Shown: positions 6,092-12,578 of the stretch, piece by piece
Numbering within the stretch: position 1 is the stretch's first letter
Layout: the number at the start of each line of letters is the position of its first letter
Source: an uncultured Collinsella sp.
GTDB taxonomy: Bacteria > Actinomycetota > Coriobacteriia > Coriobacteriales > Coriobacteriaceae
NCBI GenBank assembly: GCA_900755005.1
Contig: CAAEEX010000001.1
Location: forward strand, 1 to 12,578
DNA length: 12,578 bases
Reading direction: 5' to 3'
Position numbers and translations under genes: made by a program
The notes under the pieces: generated by a model
Told to the model about the DNA's origin: nothing
Seen by the model: the letters and a program-made list of their open reading frames with translations, nothing else
Database searches by the model: none

Positions 6092-7165
6092 ATGGACCTG
6101 ACGTTATGCGGTCAATCCGCTTTTTACTATCACCGTATCCCGCCGCAGGTATTAGGCCTTTACCCCGCCATTAGCCTTGGCAATATGGATCGCAGATGTT
6201 GCGGCCTCGGAAGTCATGCAGTTGTAAAAGACCTGCTTCACACACCGCTTCACAGGCTAGTATTCACTCGGGCACAATCCGGGTCGCGAAGCCTGTTTAA
6301 ATCGCACCTCCTGACCCAAGAGCCGCCTCCTGGGTCGTTTAGGCAGACTGAACATGGATTTGATGTCACGTCGCCCGAGTTTACGCTGCTCAACCTTGCC
6401 ACGCAAGTCTCACGTAACCAGTTACTTATGGCCTGTTACGAGATGTGCGGCTCCTTTGCGGTGTCTAAGCCCTGCAAACGTGCGCAACAGCAGCTTGATG
6501 AAGCAATTTCGCTTATGCTCATTCCGCCCGACTGTGGTTGGAAACGCGTTGTCGACACCAAGGGCAATGGCACCAATTTATGGAAGCGCCCACCGCTCCT
6601 CAGCGTGGCAGATATCGCTGCGTTCGCCAAGCAGGCCGCAGGCCTGCGCGGCGTTAAACAACTGCGCTGGGCGGCCGAGCACATGACGGGGCAGACCGCC
6701 TCGCCCTTCGAAGTACAGACCTCCATGCTTGTCTCGCTCCCCCGCAACGAAGGCGGCATGGACATCAACATCACAAACAACGTGCGCATCCCACTCAGCG
6801 ACGCCGCGCGCTCACTGCATGACAAAACCTGCTGCTACGCCGATATCCTCATAGAGAGCAACACCGACAGCATGGGCGTCATTTTGGAATGCCAAGGCCG
6901 CTCCGCCCATGACAGCGAAGCCGCAAGTCTCTCCGATGCCGAGCGCACCACCGCGCTCACCAGCATGGGCTACGATGTCATACAAATTACCTACGACCAG
7001 ATCAAGGACAAGAAGAGCTTTAACAACATCGCCGAGCTCATTCATAAAAAGGCGGGGCTCCCCTACATCCCAAAGACCGATCAGGAACGTACCGCTGAAA
7101 ATGCCCTGCGACGGGAGCTGTTGGTCGATTGGGTTGAACTGTTCACCGTTAAGCCGGCCGGCTAG
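6092..7165 (+). CDS. AbiEi-like / DUF559-like PD-(D/E)XK predicted nuclease, orphan
   Basis: This 357-residue cytoplasmic protein has no signal peptide or membrane segment. The N-terminal part resembles AbiEi-type antitoxin proteins: an early SAFYYHRIPP-like stretch (9-18), then GFDVTSPEFTLLNLA (89-103), matching the common G-x-x-VTSP-x-x-TLLDLA block. The C-terminal part matches the Vsr-like DUF559 fold: SPFE (Glu207), ADILIE (Asp251), VILECQG (Glu266, Gln268), AHD (273-274), DAERTTAL (282-289) and GYDVIQITYDQI (293-304). The usual E-x-K or E-x-D is E-x-Q, an allowed variant in this fold, so activity is plausible but unproven. I chose the ATG at 6092 because GGAGG (6082-6086) lies 5 nt before it; an in-frame ATG at 5972 would add 40 residues across the inverted repeat. 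No AbiEii toxin is adjacent. Domain assignment is by eye; role unknown, possibly defence or regulation. Confidence 0.65.
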   Translation: MDLTLCGQSAFYYHRIPPQVLGLYPAISLGNMDRRCCGLGSHAVVKDLLHTPLHRLVFTRAQSGSRSLFKSHLLTQEPPPGSFRQTEHGFDVTSPEFTLLNLATQVSRNQLLMACYEMCGSFAVSKPCKRAQQQLDEAISLMLIPPDCGWKRVVDTKGNGTNLWKRPPLLSVADIAAFAKQAAGLRGVKQLRWAAEHMTGQTASPFEVQTSMLVSLPRNEGGMDINITNNVRIPLSDAARSLHDKTCCYADILIESNTDSMGVILECQGRSAHDSEAASLSDAERTTALTSMGYDVIQITYDQIKDKKSFNNIAELIHKKAGLPYIPKTDQERTAENALRRELLVDWVELFTVKPAG

Positions 7166-8010
7166 CAGCTAGCGATCAGGGGGACTGCGGGAACGTCAGA
7201 AGCAGCAACGCGAGCCGCAAATCCTGCCTCGGTCAGCTCGATGACCTCGGTAAACGTTGCATCGAAAAACTCCTCGGTTAGCAGGCGATACGGCGGATGA
7301 TCGGGCTCGCCGGGGTTTTCGCGTACAATCTCGTGCATAACGCCGATGGTCTTGAGCACATATTCTTTATGGATGGGATACTGCCCAAAACGCGTCGCCG
7401 CAGTATACAGGCGATCGGTCGCGCGCGGAATCGAAACAATGCCGAGCGTCTTGCCAAACCAGTCAAAGTCGCCTTGCTTTTTAATGCGGAACTCCTCACA
7501 CGGCTTGCCGCCGTGCGCCTCCAGGTACTGATTCACGCGCGTATTCCATACGGTATCGGCCACCAGATGCGACCAGACACCCAGCGTCAAATCGAGCAGC
7601 GACTGCGCCACATCCTCGGACGCAAGCGAGAACTCACAGGCGCCAGGGCCGACAACCGGCTCGGCATCCTTGTAGCGCTGGGGATAGTGTACGCGATTCA
7701 GTCGCTCGCGTTCCTCGATAATCGAGGTCGCCGCGGCCGGCGCACCGGTGGGCGAACTTTTAAGCAACGGTGCCACATAGGTATCCCAGAACTCATGCTC
7801 ACGAGGCTTAGGGATGGGCTCAGGCTTGGCAAAGTGCGTAATGCGGTACGGGATGGGATCGGCGATGCCAGGGACCATATAGCCCACGAAGATATCCGGA
7901 ACCACGCAGCCAAACAAAAAGGCATTGCGGTCGCGCACACTCTTGGCAAGCGCACCGGTGCGCTCCAGCAAACGCTCCGTCTGAGCGATATGAATGTTCC
8001 AGCTTGGCAT
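7162..8010 (-). CDS. Zinc-dependent phospholipase C-like family protein
   Basis: The 282-residue protein begins MPSWNIHIAQ and has a metal-ligand pattern like that of bacterial zinc-dependent phospholipase C: His7, Asp39 (FLFGCVVPDI), His59 (RITHF) and His148 with Asp152 in GVWSHLVADTVWN. Family members hydrolyse phospholipids or are uncharacterised hydrolases; the substrate here is unknown. No signal peptide is visible, so it is probably cytoplasmic, unlike the secreted toxins. I chose the ATG at 8010, four codons inside a longer frame from 8022, because GGGGGTGG (8020-8013) fits as its ribosome binding site and the family starts with a similar MPS. Its stop overlaps the stop of the convergent AbiEi/DUF559-like gene by 4 nt (CTAG). 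No terminator separates the two. Confidence 0.75.
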   Translation of the reverse strand: MPSWNIHIAQTERLLERTGALAKSVRDRNAFLFGCVVPDIFVGYMVPGIADPIPYRITHFAKPEPIPKPREHEFWDTYVAPLLKSSPTGAPAAATSIIEERERLNRVHYPQRYKDAEPVVGPGACEFSLASEDVAQSLLDLTLGVWSHLVADTVWNTRVNQYLEAHGGKPCEEFRIKKQGDFDWFGKTLGIVSIPRATDRLYTAATRFGQYPIHKEYVLKTIGVMHEIVRENPGEPDHPPYRLLTEEFFDATFTEVIELTEAGFAARVAASDVPAVPLIASC

Positions 8011-8036
8011 AGCCACCCCCATAAAAAACCTGGATA

Positions 8037-8045
8037 ACTATACCA
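8037..8045 (-). promoter_or_regulatory. Extended -10 promoter of the phospholipase C-like gene
   Basis: On the minus strand TGGTATAGT (8045-8037) is an extended -10 element (TGn plus TATAGT) with no recognisable -35. The predicted start near 8030 leaves a leader of about 20 nt before the ATG at 8010, which supports that start over the one at 8022. Confidence 0.45.
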
Positions 8046-8051
8046 TCACGG

Positions 8052-8070
8052 CAAAGCCGCGCGGGCGGCT
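8052..8070 (-). terminator. Weak terminator after the metal-uptake operon
   Basis: On the minus strand AGCCGC (8070-8065) pairs with GCGGCT (8060-8055) around 4 nt, followed by TTTGCC. It begins about 20 nt past the cbiO stop codon. The T-run is short, so termination may be partial and the phospholipase-like gene could also be read through from the operon. Confidence 0.35.
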
Positions 8071-8090
8071 ACGCACGCTCTGCGCAGCAA

Positions 8091-8861
8091 CTAGTCCGTA
8101 GCACCGCTTTCGGTTCCATACGACGGCGAAGGCGCCTCGACCACATGGTGATATCGATCGATATAGATTGCACGGGCACCCAGGCGTCGCACCAAATCCT
8201 GGTGATGCGTGCTCATCAAGACTGTCTTACCGGCAGCAACATAGGCCAGTAGAAAGTTGACCACAATGTCGCATGAATCCTCGTCGAGCCCATTGGTAGG
8301 CTCGTCGAGGACAAGGATATCCGGGTTCATCGACACTACCGCAGCCAGCGCAACGCGCTTCTTTTGCCCGCCCGAGAGCTGATAGGGAGAGGCGTCGGCA
8401 AGGTCGGCAACCTGGAACAGCCCCATGGCATCGCGCACGCGGCGCTCGAGTTCGTCTGCCGGCAGCCCCATCTGCGCAGGACCAAAAGCAACTTCCTCGC
8501 CCACCGTAGCGCAAAAGAGCTGCGCATCGGCGTTCTGGAACACAAAGCCCACGCGCTGATGAAAACGCTGAGCGGCCGCGGAATCCTTTAGAAACGCCGC
8601 ATCGATCACGTGCCCGTCGAACAGGTATGCCCCTGCGTCTGCGAGTTCAAGGCCGTTAATAAGGCGCATAATCGTCGTCTTACCGCAGCCGTTGGGGCCG
8701 AGCAGCGCAACGAGCTCCCCGCGATCGACCTGCAACGACACACCATCGACAACCGTATGCCCCGCATAGGAGAACACCACGTCGCGCAGCTCGATGAGCG
8801 GCGCGACCTCGGCGCCACCCGCACCGTTCGTGACCGCCGCACTATTCATATCGATCGTCAA
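8091..8861 (-). CDS. cbiO: ECF metal transporter ATP-binding subunit CbiO/NikO
   Basis: This 256-residue ABC ATPase powers the ECF-type Ni2+/Co2+ importer from the cytoplasmic face. It contains Walker A GPNGCGKT (55-62), Q-loop FVFQNADAQLF (Gln109), signature LSGGQKKR (162-169), Walker B ILVLDEP with Glu187, and H-loop STHHQD (His219). The QNADAQLF sequence after the Q-loop is typical of CbiO/EcfA proteins. It is the last gene of the cbiM-cbiQ-cbiO operon, 46 nt after the cbiQ stop. The start is uncertain. I chose TTG at 8861 because GGAAGG (8875-8870) lies 8 nt upstream. ATG at 8885 (23 nt after cbiQ, no good ribosome binding site) and ATG at 8849 (also none) are alternatives. Either way about 15-25 residues precede the conserved IELRDVVFSY. 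Cobalt versus nickel cannot be read from this subunit. Confidence 0.9.
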   Translation of the reverse strand: MTIDMNSAAVTNGAGGAEVAPLIELRDVVFSYAGHTVVDGVSLQVDRGELVALLGPNGCGKTTIMRLINGLELADAGAYLFDGHVIDAAFLKDSAAAQRFHQRVGFVFQNADAQLFCATVGEEVAFGPAQMGLPADELERRVRDAMGLFQVADLADASPYQLSGGQKKRVALAAVVSMNPDILVLDEPTNGLDEDSCDIVVNFLLAYVAAGKTVLMSTHHQDLVRRLGARAIYIDRYHHVVEAPSPSYGTESGATD

Positions 8862-8907
8862 AACGTCGCCCTTCCCTATTTGCATCCCCAGCCGGAACCA
8901 GCAGCGC

Positions 8908-9744
8908 CTACAGCACGGCGCACAACACTGCGAGCAGCGCCACACCGGCCGCATAGACCGCATCGCGCCAGCCAAAGCCGCTCCGCGCGGGCGCCGGATA
9001 CGCACCGGCAAAGCCGCGGCAAAGCATAGCCTCGTCCATCGCGCGGCTGCATTCCATCGCCTTGATAAAGGTCATGCCCATGATACCCGCGATCGAATCG
9101 GTACGCGAAAATCCCTCAGGCGCACGGCCAACGCTGCGCAGCATGACCGATTCGCACAGATTGTGCGCCGTGCGACCCAGCACCTCGATATGCTTGAGCG
9201 CCATATCAAACGTAAAGATAACTTCGTCGGGTAGATGCAGCATCTTGAGCGCCGCCGACATGCGGCTCCACGTGAGGGTCCACGAAACGCCCAGCACCAG
9301 CGACACATTGATGAAGGTCTTGAGCGCAATCTTGAGCATGGCGCCCGCGGCAGAAGCGTCCAGCAGCAAGGCGGGCAGCGCCAGAACCACGGCAAACCCC
9401 GCGGCACCGAGCGCCGGCACAAAGGTCGCGCGCAGCCCGCGTGCAGGGCGCACGGCAACGGACACCAGCGCGATAGCCGCCATCAACATGAGGTACAGCG
9501 GGCTCTGCGTCAGACACACGCACAGGACGCAGACAAACATGCCGAGCAAACGCACCGGAGCCGAAACGCAAGAAAGGGCGCGGTCGACCATCGACCCGCC
9601 CTTGTGCGCGCCACCGCCCAGGCGAACCCGCTCAAGCAGGCTCGCCAGGTGCAGGACGTTCTTTTGCATCACGCGATGACGAGCGCCCGTGGGCTCGTAT
9701 CGCTCCTCGGCCGCAAGCCAGCTAGGCAGCTCGACCGTCGCCAT
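8908..9744 (-). CDS. cbiQ: ECF metal transporter transmembrane subunit CbiQ/NikQ
   Basis: This 278-residue membrane protein (EcfT family) couples ATP hydrolysis by CbiO to metal passage through CbiM. It has hydrophobic segments near residues 66-97 and 108-130, a segment around 140-160 and a last one at the C-terminus (about 262-278). The cytoplasmic coupling region carries two EcfT-type motifs, VMLRSVGRA (about 200-208) and the well-conserved AMDEAMLCRGF (235-245). The N-terminal 50 residues are polar. I chose the ATG at 9744, with AAGGAAAG eight nt upstream, over a GTG at 9750. The start overlaps the end of cbiM by 23 nt, so the two are probably translationally coupled. Confidence 0.88.
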   Translation of the reverse strand: MATVELPSWLAAEERYEPTGARHRVMQKNVLHLASLLERVRLGGGAHKGGSMVDRALSCVSAPVRLLGMFVCVLCVCLTQSPLYLMLMAAIALVSVAVRPARGLRATFVPALGAAGFAVVLALPALLLDASAAGAMLKIALKTFINVSLVLGVSWTLTWSRMSAALKMLHLPDEVIFTFDMALKHIEVLGRTAHNLCESVMLRSVGRAPEGFSRTDSIAGIMGMTFIKAMECSRAMDEAMLCRGFAGAYPAPARSGFGWRDAVYAAGVALLAVLCAVL

Positions 9745-10807
9745 GAACACCGCTTTCCTTAACCGTCAGCGAGATCAGGCGGAATACGATGGTGAGCACC
9801 GCCACGCCAATCACACCCGAAAGAATATACATCGCGGCCTGGCCGGCAAAGCCAAGACCTTGTTCCTCGGAATAGGCCTGCAGATAATCGCCTGTGGGCA
9901 GAGCGTCGGCAAAGGTCGGGGTATCGAGGCCGACCGAAGCCTGCAGGCTGTCGTCGCCAGCCTCCTGGACGGCGGTCGCGGCGCCCTCAGCGTCCCACTC
10001 GCCCCAGGCGTCACCTGTAGCCAGCAGACCCAGCGGCGTGGCCACGACAAGCGCGGCAACCAAGATGAGCGTGGGAACCAGCGAGGTCTTCTTGGCAGCA
10101 GCGCCCTCGGCAGCAAGCTGGCCATCGACGGCCTCGGGCCCGACGATAACGCTCGGCGCCGTCTTCTTAATGAAACCGTAGATGGCGGCCGTCGCCACGC
10201 CCTCGACCACGCCGGCAACCAACATATGCGGGATCATCATGGCAGGGATAGCAATAGACAGCGGGAAAGGGCAGTACAGCGGCGCGCCCGAGGCGTTGGT
10301 AAAGAGCATCGGCTGAATACCAAACTCGATTGCCGCGCACAGGGCCGCCAGGCACAGGCCGACCCAGCCGCCGACAATGGCAGAAACCGAAGTGCCCCAG
10401 CTCTTGTCGTGCAAACGGCTGTTGAGCGCACGGAACACGATTGCAGCGGCAAACGGCAGCACGAAGGCCATGTTAAAGCAGTTGGCGCCAAAGGACAGGA
10501 TGCCGCCGTCGCCAAACAGCAGCGCCTGTAGCGCCAGCGCGACCGAGACAGCGATGGCCGCGGCCTCCGGGCCCAGCAGCAGCGCGATGAGCGCGCCGCC
10601 GACGGCGTGGCCCGTGGTGCCGCCAGGCAGCGGCACGTTAAACATCATGAGCAAGAAGGAAAAGGCGGCGCAAATGCCCAGGAAGGCCATGTGCTCGCGA
10701 TCGAGCGTGGCACGCACCTTCTTGATGCAGTGGACCCACACGGGGACCATCGCCACCGCCATGACGGCATCGGTCTGCGGGGACAGGTAATTATCTGGAA
10801 TGTGCAT
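9722..10807 (-). CDS. cbiM: ECF metal transporter substrate-binding permease, CbiM-CbiN (NikMN) fusion
   Basis: The 361-residue membrane protein captures the metal ion and forms the specificity unit of the importer. It starts exactly MHIPDNYLSP. The free N-terminus, His2 and a third histidine (His67 in PGGTTGHAVGGAL) bind the metal in NikM2, and all are in register here. The CbiM part is residues 1-215, with about six or seven membrane segments. A linker and a CbiN-like part follow: a membrane segment (about 243-259) leading into TPLGLLATGDAWGEWD, an acidic outside loop of about 65 residues, and a last membrane segment (about 324-344). I chose the ATG at 10807 because GGGAGG (10817-10812) precedes it and MHIPDN must be N-terminal; 8 extra residues upstream are rejected. 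First gene of the operon. The operator upstream points to nickel, so nikMN may be the better name. Confidence 0.9.
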   Translation of the reverse strand: MHIPDNYLSPQTDAVMAVAMVPVWVHCIKKVRATLDREHMAFLGICAAFSFLLMMFNVPLPGGTTGHAVGGALIALLLGPEAAAIAVSVALALQALLFGDGGILSFGANCFNMAFVLPFAAAIVFRALNSRLHDKSWGTSVSAIVGGWVGLCLAALCAAIEFGIQPMLFTNASGAPLYCPFPLSIAIPAMMIPHMLVAGVVEGVATAAIYGFIKKTAPSVIVGPEAVDGQLAAEGAAAKKTSLVPTLILVAALVVATPLGLLATGDAWGEWDAEGAATAVQEAGDDSLQASVGLDTPTFADALPTGDYLQAYSEEQGLGFAGQAAMYILSGVIGVAVLTIVFRLISLTVKESGVHGDGRAA

Positions 10808-10864
10808 AGCGCCTCCCGGTTGTCGGCACACGGAATCGCAGGGCCGTTTAAACCATATTGTCCA

Positions 10865-10892
10865 GTGTTACGCATCGCCTGATTCGTAACAC
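10865..10892 (-). promoter_or_regulatory. NikR-type operator of the metal-uptake operon
   Basis: GTGTTAC (10865-10871), 14 nt, then GTAACAC (10886-10892) form a perfect dyad (8 bp each if the flanking CG pair is counted). I recall GTGTTAC-N13/14-GTAACAC as the NikR site predicted for Desulfovibrio by comparative genomics; the enterobacterial site differs. It lies just downstream of the predicted transcription start (near 10896), a classical repressor position. No NikR gene is in the window. A different metal regulator cannot be excluded. Confidence 0.65.
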
Positions 10893-10902
10893 GCCGCGGG
10901 CT

Positions 10903-10931
10903 ATCATAGCAAAACGGCGCGCCGCCAACAA
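10903..10931 (-). promoter_or_regulatory. Promoter of the metal-uptake operon
   Basis: On the minus strand TTGTTG (10931-10926) and TATGAT (10908-10903) are separated by 17 nt, a good housekeeping-sigma promoter. The leader to cbiM is about 90 nt and begins with the NikR-type dyad. I see no cobalamin riboswitch conserved box in the leader, which also argues against B12 control. Confidence 0.65.
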
Positions 10932-10949
10932 AGCAACACGCCGTTTTGC
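10909..10949 (-). terminator. Probable terminator of pheT overlapping the downstream -35 box
   Basis: GCAAAACGGCG (10909-10919) and CGCCGTTTTGC (10939-10949) form an 11-bp perfect inverted repeat around 19 nt. Read on the minus strand the GC stem ends in TTTT, about 90 nt past the pheT stop, fitting a rho-independent terminator. The -35 of the metal-uptake promoter (10926-10931) lies in its loop. As DNA, the same dyad could be a regulator site. Confidence 0.5.
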
Positions 10950-11034
10950 AATACATATGTCACAGATGCAGAGCGCTGGCGGGCAGCAGCTCAGTCTTGC
11001 CGCCGCCCGACGGCCCATGTCTCAGTCGCAAGCC

Positions 11035-12578
11035 CTAGCCGCGGACCTCGCCGTTCACGCCCTTGCACACCTTGGTGACGATCTTCTGGTGCGCCTTCTC
11101 AACCTCTTCGCTGGTGAGCGTGTGGTCGTCGGAGCGATACGTAAGCGCAAAGGCCATGGACTTCTTGCCCGCTCCGATGCGGATGGGATCGCGGTAGACG
11201 TCGAACAGGCGCACGCCCTCGAGCAGCTTGCCGCCGGCGCTGGTAATACGACGCTCAAGATCCTCGCAGGTCACAGCGTTGTCGACCACGATAGCAAGAT
11301 CGTGCTCAACGGCAGGGTACTGCGAGAACTCGCGGTAGTTCTCCTGATTGCGGGCGCCCTTGATCAGCTTGTCCAGATCGAGCTCAAAGGCAACGACAAC
11401 CTCATCGATGCCCATCGCCTCGCGCGCCTCGGGGTGAATCTCGCCGACCCAGCCCAGCACGGTGCCGCCGGACAGGACCTCGGCCGCACGACCCGGCTGC
11501 AAGAAAGCGTAGCCCTCGCCCTCGACGGGACGGAAGCGAACCTTCTCGATGCGCAGCTGGGCGAGCAGCTCCTCGACAATGCCCTTGCCAAAGAAGAAGC
11601 GAAGCTTGCGATACTTCATGTTCCAAGACTGTTCGCTCCACTGGCCCGAGAGCACGCCCGCCACGGACTTGGTCTCCTTGGGCAGGCTGGCGTTCTCGCG
11701 GCCGTGGAACAGGCTGCCGACCTCGTACAGGTGCACGTTGGGCGTGCCGTGGGCCTCGTTATAGGCCACAGACTGCAGCAGGCCCGGCAGCAGCGAGCGG
11801 CGCATCTCGGTCTGCTCGGCTACCAGCGGGTTCATGAGCACCACGGGGCAACCGCGGCCCTCGGTAGACATACCGATCTTCTCCAGGTCGCCCGGGGCGG
11901 CAAAGCCAAAGGTCGTGGTCTCGTTGAGGCCGCAGGCGCGCAGGATCTCGCCGACCTTGCGGGTGAGCTTCTGCTCGCGGGTCAGGCCGCCGATGTGGTT
12001 TTTGGCAGCCGGGATGGTCGCCGTCACGCGGCCCATGCCCCACAGGCGCAAGACTTCCTCGATCAGGTCGATCTCGCGCGGCAGGTCGGGACGGAAGCTC
12101 GGCGGGGTAACCATATAGTCCTCGCCGTCGCGCTCGACGGTGCAGCCCAGACGGGTGAGCGAACGCTCGATAAACTCGGGCTCGATGTCGGCACCGCAGA
12201 TGGCATGCACGCGGGCCAGGCGCAGCTTGATGCTGTCGATAGTCTTGGGCGCAGGGAAAACGTCGACATAGCCGGGAGCAACCTCGCCGCCGGCGATCTC
12301 CTCGATGAGAGCGCAGGTAACGTTGGCGACGTCCACGCAGCCGGTCTCGTCAACCTGGCGCTCAAAGCGAATGGAGGCGTCGGAGATCAGCGACAGGTCG
12401 CGGCTGGTGTGCGAGGTGCGACCGGCGTTGAAGCAGGCGCTCTCGACCATCACGTCGACGGTGTCGTCCTCGATCTCGGAATCCATGCCGCCCATAACGC
12501 CGGCCAGAGCCACAGGGCGCTCGCCGTCGGTGATAAGGCCCATGCCGGCGTCGAGCACGCGCTCCTCGCCGTCGAGCG
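11035..12578 (-). CDS. pheT: Phenylalanyl-tRNA synthetase beta subunit, 5' part outside the window
   Basis: The visible 513 residues are the C-terminal two-thirds of a protein usually near 800 residues; with PheS it charges tRNA-Phe. The reading frame is open to the right edge, so the start is not here; an in-frame GTG at 12558 is internal. Visible in order: end of the B3/B4 region with PVALAGVMGG, then a B5-like domain (KLRLARVHAICG through VTPPSFRPDLPREIDLIEE). Next comes the catalytic-like core, and last the FDX-ACB anticodon-binding domain (from REFSQYPAVEHDLAIVV through DVYRDPIRIGAGKKSMAFALTY split over two strands) to a TAG stop at 11037-11035. pheS is expected upstream, beyond the window. 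The gene appears intact and ends before the hairpin at 10909-10949. Confidence 0.95.
   Translation of the reverse strand, partial: LDGEERVLDAGMGLITDGERPVALAGVMGGMDSEIEDDTVDVMVESACFNAGRTSHTSRDLSLISDASIRFERQVDETGCVDVANVTCALIEEIAGGEVAPGYVDVFPAPKTIDSIKLRLARVHAICGADIEPEFIERSLTRLGCTVERDGEDYMVTPPSFRPDLPREIDLIEEVLRLWGMGRVTATIPAAKNHIGGLTREQKLTRKVGEILRACGLNETTTFGFAAPGDLEKIGMSTEGRGCPVVLMNPLVAEQTEMRRSLLPGLLQSVAYNEAHGTPNVHLYEVGSLFHGRENASLPKETKSVAGVLSGQWSEQSWNMKYRKLRFFFGKGIVEELLAQLRIEKVRFRPVEGEGYAFLQPGRAAEVLSGGTVLGWVGEIHPEAREAMGIDEVVVAFELDLDKLIKGARNQENYREFSQYPAVEHDLAIVVDNAVTCEDLERRITSAGGKLLEGVRLFDVYRDPIRIGAGKKSMAFALTYRSDDHTLTSEEVEKAHQKIVTKVCKGVNGEVRG

Noticed and set aside
10808..11034. A cobalamin riboswitch upstream of cbiM
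   Set aside because: The leader is only about 90 nt and I could not find a B12-box-like core; the perfect dyad gives a simpler explanation of control.
12556..12558. GTG at 12558 as the start of pheT
   Set aside because: The frame stays open to the window edge and the residues before it (LDGEER) continue the conserved PheT sequence, so the true start is outside.

Overview
The window looks like chromosomal DNA of a high-GC gut actinobacterium of the class Coriobacteriia, most likely Collinsella or a close relative. This is inferred from base composition, protein style and gene content; no 16S or other species marker is present. Apart from one small insertion sequence it is a housekeeping and transport region.

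Layout from left to right. Positions 2-766 carry an IS200-type insertion sequence whose only gene is the Y1 transposase tnpA (minus strand). It sits against the T-tail of a terminator hairpin. Positions 767-1084 have no gene but hold two look-alike terminators and an 89-nt imperfect inverted repeat, all downstream of a minus-strand P-type Ca2+ ATPase (1085-3766). That ATPase has a leader in which an upstream sequence can pair with its ribosome binding site. The 442-nt divergent gap that follows carries a promoter for pyruvate kinase (pyk, plus strand, 4209-5669), which ends in a strong terminator. A 357-nt gap then contains a 19-bp perfect inverted repeat whose arms lie 86 bp apart, just ahead of a plus-strand gene for an AbiEi-like/DUF559-like predicted nuclease (6092-7165). 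This gene meets, tail to tail with a 4-nt overlap, a minus-strand zinc-dependent phospholipase C-like protein (7162-8010).

Positions 8091-10807 form a three-gene minus-strand operon for an ECF-type (CbiMNQO/NikMNQO) metal importer: fused CbiM-CbiN permease, CbiQ transmembrane protein and CbiO ATPase. Its promoter is followed directly by a perfect dyad GTGTTAC-N14-GTAACAC, which matches a NikR operator type I recall from delta-proteobacteria. The importer is therefore more likely for nickel than cobalt. Upstream, the 3' two-thirds of pheT (phenylalanyl-tRNA synthetase beta chain) runs off the right edge; its probable terminator overlaps the -35 box of the metal-uptake promoter.

The most unusual items are the orphan AbiEi/DUF559-like gene with its inverted repeats, the NikR-type operator on the metal importer, the ribosome-binding-site hairpin of the Ca2+ ATPase, and the paired repeat/terminator structures between the ATPase and the insertion sequence. 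I saw no CRISPR array, tRNA, rRNA or phage genes.
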